Numbered from the stretch's first letter, positions 1 to 9,073 are shown. The stretch is 18,079 bases of DNA from Hyphomonadaceae bacterium UBA7672 (GCA_002483135.1 DLHI01000003.1:1-18079), one strand, 5' to 3'. A program made the numbers and translations. The notes: a model not told the origin generated them from the letters alone.

Positions 1-654
1 GAGGGCGTGCAGCAGGCGCTGCTGAAGATCATGGAAGGCACGGTCGCCAGCGTTCCGCCGCAGGGCGGCCGCAAGCATCCGCAGCAGGAATTCCTGCAGG
101 TCGACACCACGAACATGCTGTTCATCTGCGGCGGCGCGTTTGCGGGCCTGGATAAGGTCATCTCCGATCGCGGCCGCGGCACGTCGATCGGTTTCGGCGC
201 CAATGTCGTCGATCCGGAAGATCGCCGTACGGGCAAGGTCCTTCAGGATTGCGAACCGGAAGATCTGGTGAAGTTCGGCCTCATCCCCGAATTCATCGGC
301 CGCCTGCCGGTCATCGCGACGCTGGAAGATCTCGACGAGACGGCTCTGATCCAGATCCTGACCGAGCCGAAGAACGCGCTTCTGAAGCAGTATCAGCGCC
401 TGTTCGACATGGAGAGCGTGAAGCTCACCTTCACGGACGACGCCCTGGCCGCTGTCGCCCGCCGGGCGATCCAGCGCAAGACGGGCGCGCGTGGCCTGCG
501 GTCGATCATGGAGGGCATCCTGCTCGACACCATGTTCGAACTGCCCAACCTGCGCGGCGTGGAAGAGGTGGCGATCAACGCCGAAGTCGTGGAAGGCCGT
601 TCGCGGCCGCTCTACGTCCACTCGGCCAAGGAAGAGAAGACCGCCAGCGCCTAG
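1..654 (+). CDS. clpX: ClpX, ATP-binding subunit of ClpXP protease (C-terminal part)
   Basis: The reading frame is open from base 1, so the gene starts upstream; the visible 217 residues are the C-terminal half of ClpX. ClpX is a cytoplasmic hexameric AAA+ unfoldase that feeds tagged proteins to ClpP. Recognisable ClpX signatures are the LLKIMEGTVASVPPQGGRKH stretch near the left edge, NMLFICGGAF with the sensor 1 region, the arginine-finger segment GLIPEFIGRLPV, and the sensor 2 motif GARGLRSIME close to the end. The protein ends in a short charged tail, usual for the family. Its neighbour lon follows on the same strand after 326 bases and a hairpin terminator, the clpX-lon order common in alphaproteobacteria. 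Nothing looks damaged. The identification is very secure; only the N-terminus is missing because of the window edge. Confidence 0.97.
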   Translation, partial: EGVQQALLKIMEGTVASVPPQGGRKHPQQEFLQVDTTNMLFICGGAFAGLDKVISDRGRGTSIGFGANVVDPEDRRTGKVLQDCEPEDLVKFGLIPEFIGRLPVIATLEDLDETALIQILTEPKNALLKQYQRLFDMESVKLTFTDDALAAVARRAIQRKTGARGLRSIMEGILLDTMFELPNLRGVEEVAINAEVVEGRSRPLYVHSAKEEKTASA

Positions 655-686
655 CTTCCGGCCACTCTGGACTGACCAACATTCGC

Positions 687-714
687 AGCGGCCGCCCCTC
701 ACCGGGCGGCCGTT
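687..714 (+). terminator. Hairpin terminator after clpX
   Basis: An 8-bp perfect GC-only stem (GGCCGCCC at 690-697 with GGGCGGCC at 704-711) closes a 6-base loop, and pairing extends by up to three more pairs on the outside. A short GTTT follows. It lies 35 bases after the clpX stop. The T tract is weak, so termination may be partial, but position and stem strength fit a clpX terminator. Confidence 0.65.
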
Positions 715-980
715 TGCCATTCCGGCCAGTCATGCCGACTCAGCTCGGGGTCGCAATGAAGGGTGCGCGACGGCCGGGCTGTCGCAGCTATCGCCTGATC
801 TGTGGGCCAATTTATCCAGTTAAAACATGCCGCATGTGCGTGGGTTGAATGCTGACCCGTGACGGGCCACTTTGATCCTCAAGTGAATGTCCGGACCGAT
901 CTTCCCCGCATGGTCCCGGCCTTCCTCCCACCGGTGAGCTTCAAGCAAGGCGCCGGCGGCGAAGTAAGGAGAAAAGAGTT
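715..980 (+). promoter_or_regulatory. lon upstream region with ribosome binding site; possible heat-shock promoter
   Basis: This is the rest of the 326-base clpX-lon spacer and I see no gene in it. AAGGAG at 966-971 lies nine bases before the lon ATG and fixes that start. A weak match to a sigma-32 type promoter is GTTGAAT at 844-850, then 14 bases, then GCCACTTT (865-872). lon is heat-inducible in many bacteria, so a promoter here is expected, but this specific match is imperfect and is an inference. Confidence 0.35.
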
Positions 981-3389
<2,409 letters not shown>

Positions 3390-3410
3390 GCGCGAACTGA
3401 TCTGAGTGTG

Positions 3411-3440
3411 GAAAGGCCCGCTGGAAGCAGCGGGCCTTTC
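3411..3440. terminator. Bidirectional hairpin terminator between lon and the convergent gene
   Basis: A 12-bp perfect inverted repeat (3411-3422 with 3429-3440, arm GAAAGGCCCGCT) closes a 6-base loop. The right arm ends in CCTTTC and the left arm begins with GAAAGG, so either strand gives a GC-rich stem followed by T residues. It lies 21 bases after the lon stop and 4 bases beyond the stop of the opposing gene, so it can serve both. Confidence 0.85.
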
Positions 3441-3444
3441 TGCG

Positions 3445-3742
3445 TCAGCGACCGAAGAACTTGCCGAACATACCTTTCGCGGCGCTGGCAGCCTGTTCCT
3501 TGACGTGATCGACGGCCTTGCTGCGGGCTTCCTCGGCGAGCTTGGAAACCATCGCCTCGAGCACTTCCTTCCCGATGCCGGTTTCCTTCGCCGCGGCTTC
3601 GATGGCTTCATCTGTGTTGCCGTGGAAGTTCTCGGCCAGCGCGCGGGCGGCCTTCATCGAGAGTTCCGGCGTGAGGCCAAGCGGCTCGCCGATGTCGGCG
3701 ATGGTGTTCTCGCCGAGTTGAGTGACGATCTTGCCAAGGTCG
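3445..3742 (-). pseudogene. 5'-truncated small helical protein, interrupted at the tRNA-Gly junction
   Basis: About 98 codons of a gene convergent with lon remain, ending in KGMFGKFFGR. The product is predicted to be mostly amphipathic helices (for example GLTPELSMKAARALAENF); I do not recognise the family. A longer reading frame opens with an ATG at 3786, but its first residues, MDLPGAGDEIRTHD, are simply the antisense translation of a tRNA 3' end, a well-known spurious peptide. No credible start codon exists between the tRNA sequence and the conserved-looking part; the first in-frame ATG is deep inside, within ELSMKAA. The natural 5' end was therefore probably removed or displaced when the element on the right integrated. 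The gene's codons for DLGKI coincide with the tRNA anticodon-loop sequence, which suggests the crossover lies there. Confidence 0.6.
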
Positions 3743-3775
3743 GGGTCGTGAGTTCGAATCTCATCGCCCGCTCCA
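3726..3775 (+). tRNA. 3' half of tRNA-Gly(GCC), partial; candidate attachment site
   Basis: The sequence folds as the 3' half of a tRNA. The anticodon loop TTGCCAA (3731-3737) carries GCC, and the following GGTCG closes an anticodon stem with CGATC (one G-U pair). Then come a five-base variable loop, a T arm GTGAG-TTCGAAT-CTCAT (3748-3764), a seven-base acceptor strand CGCCCGC (3765-3771), the discriminator T and an encoded CCA (3773-3775). The expected 5' half (GCGGGCG acceptor strand and D arm) is absent: the bases to the left belong to a protein-coding gene. tRNA 3' halves are classic integrase attachment sites, and tRNA-Gly is used by ICEclc. I infer this half was brought in by the element's attP. 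Confidence 0.8.
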
Positions 3776-3795
3776 GGTAGATCCACAAAATCAAC

Positions 3796-3835
3796 CGGTT
3801 AGCTTCGCACTCCGGTGCGAGGCGAAACCGTTTTT
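3796..3835 (+). terminator. Rho-independent terminator behind the tRNA-Gly half
   Basis: The two sides 3796-3810 and 3815-3830 form a 14-pair stem with one mismatch or bulge and a TCCG loop. The inner six pairs, TCGCAC with GTGCGA, are perfect. TTTTT follows directly at 3831-3835. The orientation and 20-base distance from the CCA fit the normal tRNA-Gly terminator, carried along with the tRNA 3' half. Confidence 0.8.
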
Positions 3836-3841
3836 ACGTTC

Positions 3842-3925
3842 TGGGGTGGGATTGGGGCACATGCTGCGTCCGCTGCAGATTTTTTTCGATGTGTGCAGAT
3901 GCGTGCAGATGCCGGCGCCACCCCA
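3842..3925. repeat. Phased TGCAGAT repeats inside an inverted repeat at the element end
   Basis: TGCAGAT occurs three times in the same orientation at 3874-3880, 3894-3900 and 3904-3910, so the copies are 20 and 10 bases apart, which places them on one face of the helix. They are enclosed by an 8-bp inverted repeat, TGGGGTGG (3842-3849) and CCACCCCA (3918-3925). This non-coding strip lies between the tRNA terminator and the first cargo gene. Such arrays near an att site often bind the integrase arm domain or an accessory factor; that role is an inference. Confidence 0.45.
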
Positions 3926-3934
3926 AAGCCATGA

Positions 3935-4657
3935 TCATTTCGCCAGCCACGCGGAGTAAGCACCGACATCAATCATCGGCACTGTTCCGCTGAACTGCAG
4001 CGTGGCGATCAGGTTGAAGAGGAAGGCGGTCGCAGGCTTGCCGCCCTCGTTGACGGTGTAGTCGCCTGCTGCATTTCGCCTGAACTCACCGCTCGCGGCG
4101 ACGCATCCAATATCCAGCTCCTCCCCGCTACTCGCTGAGGAAAGCGCGGACACCAGCGGAGCACCCATCGGCGGCGACCACGAGCTCTCGAACGTCAGGA
4201 TGCCGCCCAAGATCGGAATCAGAGGTTTCGGCGGATATGTGCCTTTGGCGTACGGGATCGGAAGACTGGTTCGATGGAGGTTGCGAACGCTGGCGATTTT
4301 CTTTTGCGCGTAGTCGACGTGCTGAGCGGTCAGCTCCTGCTTGGTTTCGAACACCGCGTACACGCCTTCGGCGGGGATGATCGTTTGCCCCTCGAATTTG
4401 AAGATGAAGGGCGTGTATTGCCGGTCGAAAACGACGACGTCGATCTGGTCGCTGAAATTCCCTTCGCTATCGACGACATGGGCCTTCGCGGCGCGGTAGC
4501 GCTCCGGCAGGTAATTGCTGAGCATATCGAGCCATACCTTCTCGCTAGCGTCACCCTTGCTGACTGGGTGACCCATCGTGGCCCGGCTCATCTTCAGCCG
4601 CATTTCGATGTCGTCATGCAGGCCTGACAGAAGCGTCTGGAGCGACCATTTGGTCAT
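3935..4657 (-). CDS. nucC: NucC-type CBASS effector endonuclease
   Basis: This 240-residue protein matches NucC, the effector of HORMA/TRIP13-type CBASS. In the family, cyclic tri-adenylate joins two trimers into an active hexamer that cuts double-stranded DNA and kills the infected cell. The restriction-endonuclease-fold active site is visible as Asp73 in QIDVVVFD and Glu104/Lys106 in AVFETK, the ID-x30-ExK arrangement, and these numbers coincide with the catalytic residues I recall for E. coli NucC. The rest is full length for the family. It is last in the four-gene operon; its ATG overlaps the stop of the upstream ATPase by one base (TGATG), indicating translational coupling. No signal peptide or membrane segment is seen, so it acts in the cytoplasm. 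Function is assigned with high confidence. Confidence 0.93.
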   Translation of the reverse strand: MTKWSLQTLLSGLHDDIEMRLKMSRATMGHPVSKGDASEKVWLDMLSNYLPERYRAAKAHVVDSEGNFSDQIDVVVFDRQYTPFIFKFEGQTIIPAEGVYAVFETKQELTAQHVDYAQKKIASVRNLHRTSLPIPYAKGTYPPKPLIPILGGILTFESSWSPPMGAPLVSALSSASSGEELDIGCVAASGEFRRNAAGDYTVNEGGKPATAFLFNLIATLQFSGTVPMIDVGAYSAWLAK

Positions 4658-5592
4658 CAGGCTTTCTCCTGGAACGGCGGTGTCGGAACGATGGTGCGCG
4701 CCAGCTCAATGGCTCTTGCTGGCGAGACACCCTGATGGGGATAAGCATCCAGGACGACGGTCGGGATCAGCCTCTGCGTCAGATCGGAGAAGGTGAAGCC
4801 GTAAGGGCGTCCTGACCCTTCGCCGGTCACTGCGACGAGCTGGTCGATGTTGGCGGACGAGAACCCGAGCTCGCTGAACGCACGCGCGATGACCGCTCGC
4901 CGCTGCTCGCGATCCGGGCGACCAAAAGTCAGGATCTCCGCCGCCCTTCGCTTAACGGCGGGATCAAGCGCGGTGAGCCTGTTAGTGCACATGATCACCG
5001 CAGCCGGGAGGCCGCCATTGCCGAGCCGGTCAACGCCGCGAATGAAGGCGTTCACGCCGGCGCGATCCTCGTGGTGCATCTGAGCCGCCTCGCGCGACTG
5101 GGCGAGAGCGTCGGCCTCGTCGACAAGAAGGATAACTGCGCCAGCCGCTTTGCCCGATGAACGCGCCAGTCGCGATGCTTCGGCCGCGGTGTAGTCAAAG
5201 GCTGCAGAAATGAGCTGGGTCATTTCCCCGACACGCCCTTGTCCGCGCGCCGCGAGACTAAGGGGCAGGAGGGTAATGTCGATCCCTTCCTGACGGGCGA
5301 CTTGATCGCCGATGGTTTCGGCGAGCTCCGTCTTTCCCGAGCCGACGTCGCCGGAGAGAATGACCAGCGGCGGGCGGTTCCGGATCAACTTCAGCACCGC
5401 GCCGGCCGACGGATGATGACGCCGCGCCCAAGCATCGAGCCCGGCTGGGTTCACCAGGACGGAGAGGACGCCGGACAGGCGCGCCTTGTGACCGTCTAGG
5501 CCGACCAGCCTGCCCAGCCGTTCCTGGGGCAGGATATCCGGGAAGGTCATCTTGCGTTCGAAGAGGCCCTCGAAGGGCGTTGTCGTGCTCAT
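4657..5592 (-). CDS. cap6: TRIP13/Pch2-like AAA+ ATPase, CBASS Cap6
   Basis: A 311-residue AAA+ protein. Walker A is GDVGSGKT at 81-88, Walker B is VILLVDEAD at 153-161, sensor 1 is Asn204 in MCTNR, and an arginine pair follows at 215-216. In type III CBASS the TRIP13-like ATPase disassembles the active HORMA-cyclase complex by unfolding the HORMA N-terminus, holding the system off until infection. Its place between HORMA and NucC genes makes this role nearly certain. The upstream gene ends in TGA, overlapping this ATG by one base (5592). A GTG one codon earlier (5595) is also in frame, but the coupled ATG is the more natural start. The downstream nucC starts inside this gene's stop. It is soluble and intact. 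Confidence 0.93.
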   Translation of the reverse strand: MSTTTPFEGLFERKMTFPDILPQERLGRLVGLDGHKARLSGVLSVLVNPAGLDAWARRHHPSAGAVLKLIRNRPPLVILSGDVGSGKTELAETIGDQVARQEGIDITLLPLSLAARGQGRVGEMTQLISAAFDYTAAEASRLARSSGKAAGAVILLVDEADALAQSREAAQMHHEDRAGVNAFIRGVDRLGNGGLPAAVIMCTNRLTALDPAVKRRAAEILTFGRPDREQRRAVIARAFSELGFSSANIDQLVAVTGEGSGRPYGFTFSDLTQRLIPTVVLDAYPHQGVSPARAIELARTIVPTPPFQEKA

Positions 5593-6092
5593 CACGTGCT
5601 CCTTACCGATGACCGCCCGAGGGCCTTGCCCCCGGCCGAGTAGGTCCGGTCGTCGACCAAGTATCCGTTGACGCCGGGCGCCGGGGCGCCAACGCGCTTG
5701 TGCGGAAATGCATCGCGCTCGCTCTGGGTCGCCGCGTGCCAGCCGGTGCCATGGACATGGTAACTGTAGAAGGTGGCCCCGGAAATGTCTGCGCCGGGCG
5801 GAACCCGGCCAGGGTCGTCATCGGGAGCCGAGGCGCCGGCCAGGTCCCGCGCCTTGTGACGCAGCGTAGGGGTGATCCAGTCGCCATTGCGCCGGAACCC
5901 GTAAGTCATCTCGCCGAAGTATCCAGCCTTGAGCAGGGCGATGCATTCTGCCTCGTAGTCGGCAATGTCGGCGTCGCTCGGATAGCCGTAGAGCCGCTGC
6001 ATGCGCTTGAGATCTGTCGCGACCTTGGCTGCCATGTGCTTGGCGTGCGTCAGGGTGAACGTGTCAGTGCTGGTGACGGAATAGCTGCTCAT
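5592..6092 (-). CDS. cap7: Bacterial HORMA-domain protein, CBASS Cap7
   Basis: This 166-residue protein resembles the bacterial HORMA proteins of CBASS. The N-terminus reads SVTSTDTFTLTHAKHMAAKV, followed by TDLKRMQRLYG, TYGFRRNGDWITPTLR and a DDDPG turn. The C-terminus, PGVNGYLVDDRTYSAGGKAL, corresponds to the part expected to form the safety belt. In the family, HORMA binds a closure peptide derived from phage or host proteins and then switches on the CD-NTase; TRIP13 reverses this. It begins only six bases after the cyclase stop and overlaps the ATPase start by one base, so all four genes form one translation-coupled operon. A single HORMA gene is present, unlike loci with two. The segment around residues 120-135 seems slightly short compared with relatives I remember, without clear consequence. 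Confidence 0.88.
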   Translation of the reverse strand: MSSYSVTSTDTFTLTHAKHMAAKVATDLKRMQRLYGYPSDADIADYEAECIALLKAGYFGEMTYGFRRNGDWITPTLRHKARDLAGASAPDDDPGRVPPGADISGATFYSYHVHGTGWHAATQSERDAFPHKRVGAPAPGVNGYLVDDRTYSAGGKALGRSSVRST

Positions 6093-6098
6093 GTCGGC

Positions 6099-7064
6099 TT
6101 ACACCTGGAACGCAGGGCCAAAGACTTTTTGCCAGTACCGCACCGTCTCGCCCTTGGTGGGCGCGGCCAGTGCGGCGTCGATCGCATCGCCCGCATCGAG
6201 AGCGGCTTCGACGATGATGTCGGCCTCACTGCGCGAGTAGAGCTTGCTGACGTTGTTCAGTTCGTTCACCGGATCGATGATCTGGACGGGTTCGGAGAAC
6301 GAGCCGACCTTCGAGAGGGGGTAGTAATCCGTGAACACGATCTTCTTCGCGAGGTTGGAGCGCGCGAGGTAGGTGAAGAAGTGCTGCAGGGCTTCGGGAT
6401 AGTCGGACAGGTCGAGACCCTGGTCGGCGAGATGGGAGAGGATCAGCTCCACCATGAATGACTTGAACCGGAACCCGTCGCGCTCCGCCTTCATCCGGCG
6501 CGTCCAGAATTTCAGCAGCCGCACGACCTGGGCAAAGTGTGACGGGGAGTTGGTCTTGCGCTTGCGGGCAAAATCGAGGTGCAGCGGAATCGATGTCTTG
6601 AGGAAAGAGCCGTCATCCTGGCTGACGAGATTCCCGTACCACTTGGGGTCGCCAGCGTAGAGGATAGGCACGACATCCACGTCCAGCCCCGTCCCGCGGA
6701 ACGACACGGTGACGGAATAGGTCTGGGGCGTCACCTGATCCGGCTGGAAGTTGGGAAAGGCTTTCCGCAGGCGCTCGGCCAGGTATTTCAGCAGGGCGGG
6801 GACATCGCTCGGGGCATCAGCGCCCGAGATGTAGCAGGCCACGTCGATGTCGTTGATGGTCCGGAGCGCCGTGCCTTTGGCGAGGCTGCCGGACAGAAGC
6901 ATCTTGCGCAGGGTGAAGTCCGGGTGTTCATCCAGGTAGGTCTCGAGGCGCTCGCGCAGGCGCCGCGCCTGGGCGCGGTACTCGTCGGCCTTCTCCTTGG
7001 GAAGGTTCACCTTTTCTTCGGCGAACCGGACGATATCGCTGTGCGAAACATGTAGACGAGACAT
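6099..7064 (-). CDS. cdnC: CBASS CD-NTase (cGAS/DncV-like nucleotidyltransferase)
   Basis: A 321-residue cyclase and the first gene of the CBASS operon. The polymerase-beta-type active site is clear: GSLAKGT at 59-65, DID at 72-74, and a third acidic strand LDVDVVP with Asp128/Asp130. The helical OAS-like C-terminal half includes KSFMVELILSHL (201-212) and IIDPVNELNNV (263-272). Partner genes predict a HORMA-dependent enzyme of clade C or D making a cyclic oligoadenylate, most likely cyclic tri-AMP, because the effector is NucC; clade and product are inferences. The ATG at 7064 has AGGGGGG about nine bases upstream. Transcription runs divergently from the sigma-like gene, with only about 140 bases between them, so both are probably controlled from the same spacer. 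Confidence 0.92.
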   Translation of the reverse strand: MSRLHVSHSDIVRFAEEKVNLPKEKADEYRAQARRLRERLETYLDEHPDFTLRKMLLSGSLAKGTALRTINDIDVACYISGADAPSDVPALLKYLAERLRKAFPNFQPDQVTPQTYSVTVSFRGTGLDVDVVPILYAGDPKWYGNLVSQDDGSFLKTSIPLHLDFARKRKTNSPSHFAQVVRLLKFWTRRMKAERDGFRFKSFMVELILSHLADQGLDLSDYPEALQHFFTYLARSNLAKKIVFTDYYPLSKVGSFSEPVQIIDPVNELNNVSKLYSRSEADIIVEAALDAGDAIDAALAAPTKGETVRYWQKVFGPAFQV

Positions 7065-7206
7065 GGGCGAATGCCCCCCTTGTCGACTGGTTGAACCCCC
7101 TTCCTGGCCCTAAAGCTCGCGACCCGCCGCCTCGCGGACATCCCGCCGCAGACTTTTTTTGTCCGAGACCGTGATGTATCCGAGCTATTGGGTGGGGGAG
7201 GGGTAC
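7065..7206. promoter_or_regulatory. Divergent control region between CBASS and the sigma-like/ImmA module
   Basis: Both operons start here. The Shine-Dalgarno sequence for the cyclase is the complement of 7074-7080, and GGAGGGG at 7197-7203 serves the GTG at 7207. A 6-bp inverted repeat, CGGACA (7135-7140) and TGTCCG (7160-7165), surrounds a T7 run flanked by GAC/GTC (7151-7163) and is a candidate operator. TTGAAC at 7091-7096 could be a -35 box, but I find no good -10 partner. The promoters themselves are not resolved. Confidence 0.5.
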
Positions 7207-7752
7207 GTGCAGAAGCTTGTTGGTGGCAGCGATGGGATAAGGGGAGCCGCGCTTGACGCGCTCGACGATGCCCAGATGAAGAAACTGACGGCAATTTCGC
7301 GTCTTCTCGCGATCGCGCCCATGGAGCCGAAGGATTTGCTCCATGACGCTTGCTTGCGCTGGCTCCAGTCCGACATACCGGTCGAAGATCCGGACCGCAC
7401 CTATTCGTTCATCCGGGATGCGATGAAGAGTCTGCGCTCAAACGCCCTCCGGCACGCCGGCGTTGTGAAGCATGCGATCGGCGAGCGCCTGCAGCCATCC
7501 CAGGATGGCGGCGACGTTTCCGAGCTCCTTACGTCCCCAAATTCATCCGTCGAAGACAGCAAGGTCGTGCAACAAGCGTTTGATCTGTTCGCCGACGACC
7601 TCGAAGTCCAAGAGTACATCCTCAAATTCATGGATGGTGCGAGCCCGGACGAAATCCAGGCCGAGCTGGGCTGGGACAAACTGAAATATCAGGCCGTTCA
7701 AAAGCGCCGCGCCCGTGCGGCGGCAAAGTTCATTGCGGAAGGAAAGCTGTGA
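7207..7752 (+). CDS. Diverged sigma-70-family-like protein
   Basis: A 181-residue protein with the layout of a small sigma factor. An N-terminal helical region with EPKDLLHDACLRWLQ (about 40-54) and FIRDAMKSLRSNALRHA (68-84) resembles sigma region 2. A linker follows, and then a C-terminal helix-turn-helix reading ILKFMDGASPDEIQAELG (138-155) with a basic last helix, KRRARAAAKF, like region 4. Similarity is at pattern level only; the usual region 2 aromatic residues are not obvious, so a non-sigma DNA-binding role is possible. The GTG at 7207 has GGAGGGG three bases upstream and is my preferred start; TTG 7159, GTG 7171 and ATG 7174 are in frame with poorer signals. The stop overlaps the next ATG by one base. 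It is divergent from CBASS. Confidence 0.65.
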   Translation: MQKLVGGSDGIRGAALDALDDAQMKKLTAISRLLAIAPMEPKDLLHDACLRWLQSDIPVEDPDRTYSFIRDAMKSLRSNALRHAGVVKHAIGERLQPSQDGGDVSELLTSPNSSVEDSKVVQQAFDLFADDLEVQEYILKFMDGASPDEIQAELGWDKLKYQAVQKRRARAAAKFIAEGKL

Positions 7753-8183
7753 TGAAGAAGCAAGGTAGTACTCCTTCATTTCGTGAGACCGTCATCGACG
7801 AAATCATCGATGAGATTGATGGCCTCAATGCGAATGACCTCGATGCCTTTCTACGCGAGCTGGGCGAGGATCCCGGCGCGATCCTTGAAGCGGGCAAAGC
7901 TGTTTGCAAAGGCGCAGTCGCAGAAGCCAAATTGGCGCGCCTGCGGAACGCCCAGCGGGAGTTGAAGGCAAACAAGACGGTGAATCCGGCGGTCTTGTTG
8001 TCCTTTGATTTCGATCGCAAGCGAGCGATATTCGAGAGAATAAAGCAACGTAGCGAGGCCTCGGGTGAAATGACGCTCGCCGCACGCAACAAGCGGATTG
8101 AATCGGACGAGGATCTGGACTCCTTCCTCGAGGCCTGCCTCCGGTTAGGTTTGATCGACGAGGCCGGTGAAATTGTTGACTGA
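7752..8183 (+). CDS. 143-aa acidic helical protein, unknown; possible partner of the sigma-like factor
   Basis: I do not recognise a family. The N-terminus is strongly acidic and helical (FRETVIDEIIDEIDGLNANDLDAFLRELGEDPG). A basic and alanine-rich middle, including AEAKLARLRNAQRELKANK, contains a hydrophobic patch, VNPAVLLSFDF. The C-terminal part, DEDLDSFLEACLRLGLIDEAGEIVD, is again acidic and helical. No signal peptide or membrane segment is seen, so it is cytoplasmic. It overlaps the sigma-like gene by one base (TGATG) and is followed after two bases by the metallopeptidase, so the three genes are translated together. Being sandwiched between a transcription-factor-like protein and an ImmA-type protease suggests an antagonist that the protease may cleave; this is inference from context. 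A GTG one codon earlier (7749) is also possible. Confidence 0.75.
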   Translation: MKKQGSTPSFRETVIDEIIDEIDGLNANDLDAFLRELGEDPGAILEAGKAVCKGAVAEAKLARLRNAQRELKANKTVNPAVLLSFDFDRKRAIFERIKQRSEASGEMTLAARNKRIESDEDLDSFLEACLRLGLIDEAGEIVD

Positions 8184-8185
8184 CC

Positions 8186-8947
8186 ATGAGACCAGCAGAA
8201 GTTCTTCTCTCCGACCTTGGGATCACCTCGCCAGCCGACATTGATGTTGATGCCATCGCGCGTTGCGTCGGCGCCGAGGTCGACTACAGGACCCTTGTCG
8301 GATGCGAAGCTCAGATTGTCGGCTATCGCGATCGAGCCGTCATTTATGTCGAGCGCAAGGCCAGCAAGACCCGTCGACGCTTCAGCGTAGGCCACGAGCT
8401 AGGTCATTGGCACCACCATAGGGGCCAGTCGTTCGTCTGCAGGCCAGATGACATCGGCCGTCCGGTCGACGAGGCTTCCCGAAACGCGGAAAGGCTGGCG
8501 GACGCCTACTCGGCGGATCTGCTCCTTCCGCCCTACATCATAGGGCCGCTGATCGAACGGTTGTCGCCGCTGAACCTACACAGCATCAGGGAGCTGGCCG
8601 GAGAGTTCGGGGCCAGCGTGACCTCGACCGCGATCAGGACGATGCGGATGACGAAGGAGCCAGTGATTCTGGTAGCTCACAATCTGTTGGGAAGAAAATG
8701 GCAGTGGCCGAGCCTGAAGGCCGCCGGTCTGCGTGTGCGCGACGATGTGGATCCTCGCTCCAGCGCGATCTCGGCCATCGCAACAAACGCGCTGACGAAT
8801 GAACGCAAGGAGCCGGCCAGCTACTGGTTCGATCGCCGCCATGTCGAGCAGTTCGATGTGCGCGTGCAGAGCATGACCACCAGCGAAGGTGAAAGCCTCT
8901 CCCTGATCCGCATCACAGAGCTAGGGCTGATCGAGATATATGGATAG
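8186..8947 (+). CDS. ImmA/IrrE-family zinc metallopeptidase
   Basis: A 253-residue protein with the hallmark HELGH at 70-74 within RRFSVGHELGHWHHH. The downstream third-ligand region is NAERLADAYSADLLLP, where Glu102 is the expected zinc ligand, and it ends in the family's usual LLLP. Members cleave repressors or antagonists: ImmA degrades ImmR, IrrE degrades DdrO, and CapP degrades CapH in CBASS loci. The C-terminal 100 residues probably form a sensor domain. It is the third gene of a translation-coupled set, two bases after the 143-aa gene, and the set is divergent from a CBASS operon. The natural substrate is therefore likely the 143-aa protein or the sigma-like protein. All zinc-binding residues are present, so the enzyme should be active. 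Confidence 0.88.
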   Translation: MRPAEVLLSDLGITSPADIDVDAIARCVGAEVDYRTLVGCEAQIVGYRDRAVIYVERKASKTRRRFSVGHELGHWHHHRGQSFVCRPDDIGRPVDEASRNAERLADAYSADLLLPPYIIGPLIERLSPLNLHSIRELAGEFGASVTSTAIRTMRMTKEPVILVAHNLLGRKWQWPSLKAAGLRVRDDVDPRSSAISAIATNALTNERKEPASYWFDRRHVEQFDVRVQSMTTSEGESLSLIRITELGLIEIYG

Positions 8948-9073
8948 CTGACCTCAAATGAGCCATGCGGCGACGACATCCAGCGGACTGTGGCGGCCCG
9001 GCGAAGCGGCGGCGGCAGCCGTGTCGCTGGTCGGGGCGAGCGGTTCAGGTCCAATCGCAGGACGGGTGCGACG

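Noticed and set aside
3726..3775. A complete, functional tRNA-Gly gene
   Set aside because: The anticodon stem can pair, but no D arm or GCGGGCG acceptor strand exists in the 35 bases to the left.
3743..3786. N-terminal extension MDLPGAGDEIRTHD of the small gene after lon
   Set aside because: It is the antisense translation of the tRNA-Gly T arm and acceptor, a common annotation artefact.
3874..3910. CRISPR-like array from the TGCAGAT copies
   Set aside because: Repeats are only 7 bases and spaced 10-20 bases, with no spacers of CRISPR size and no cas genes.
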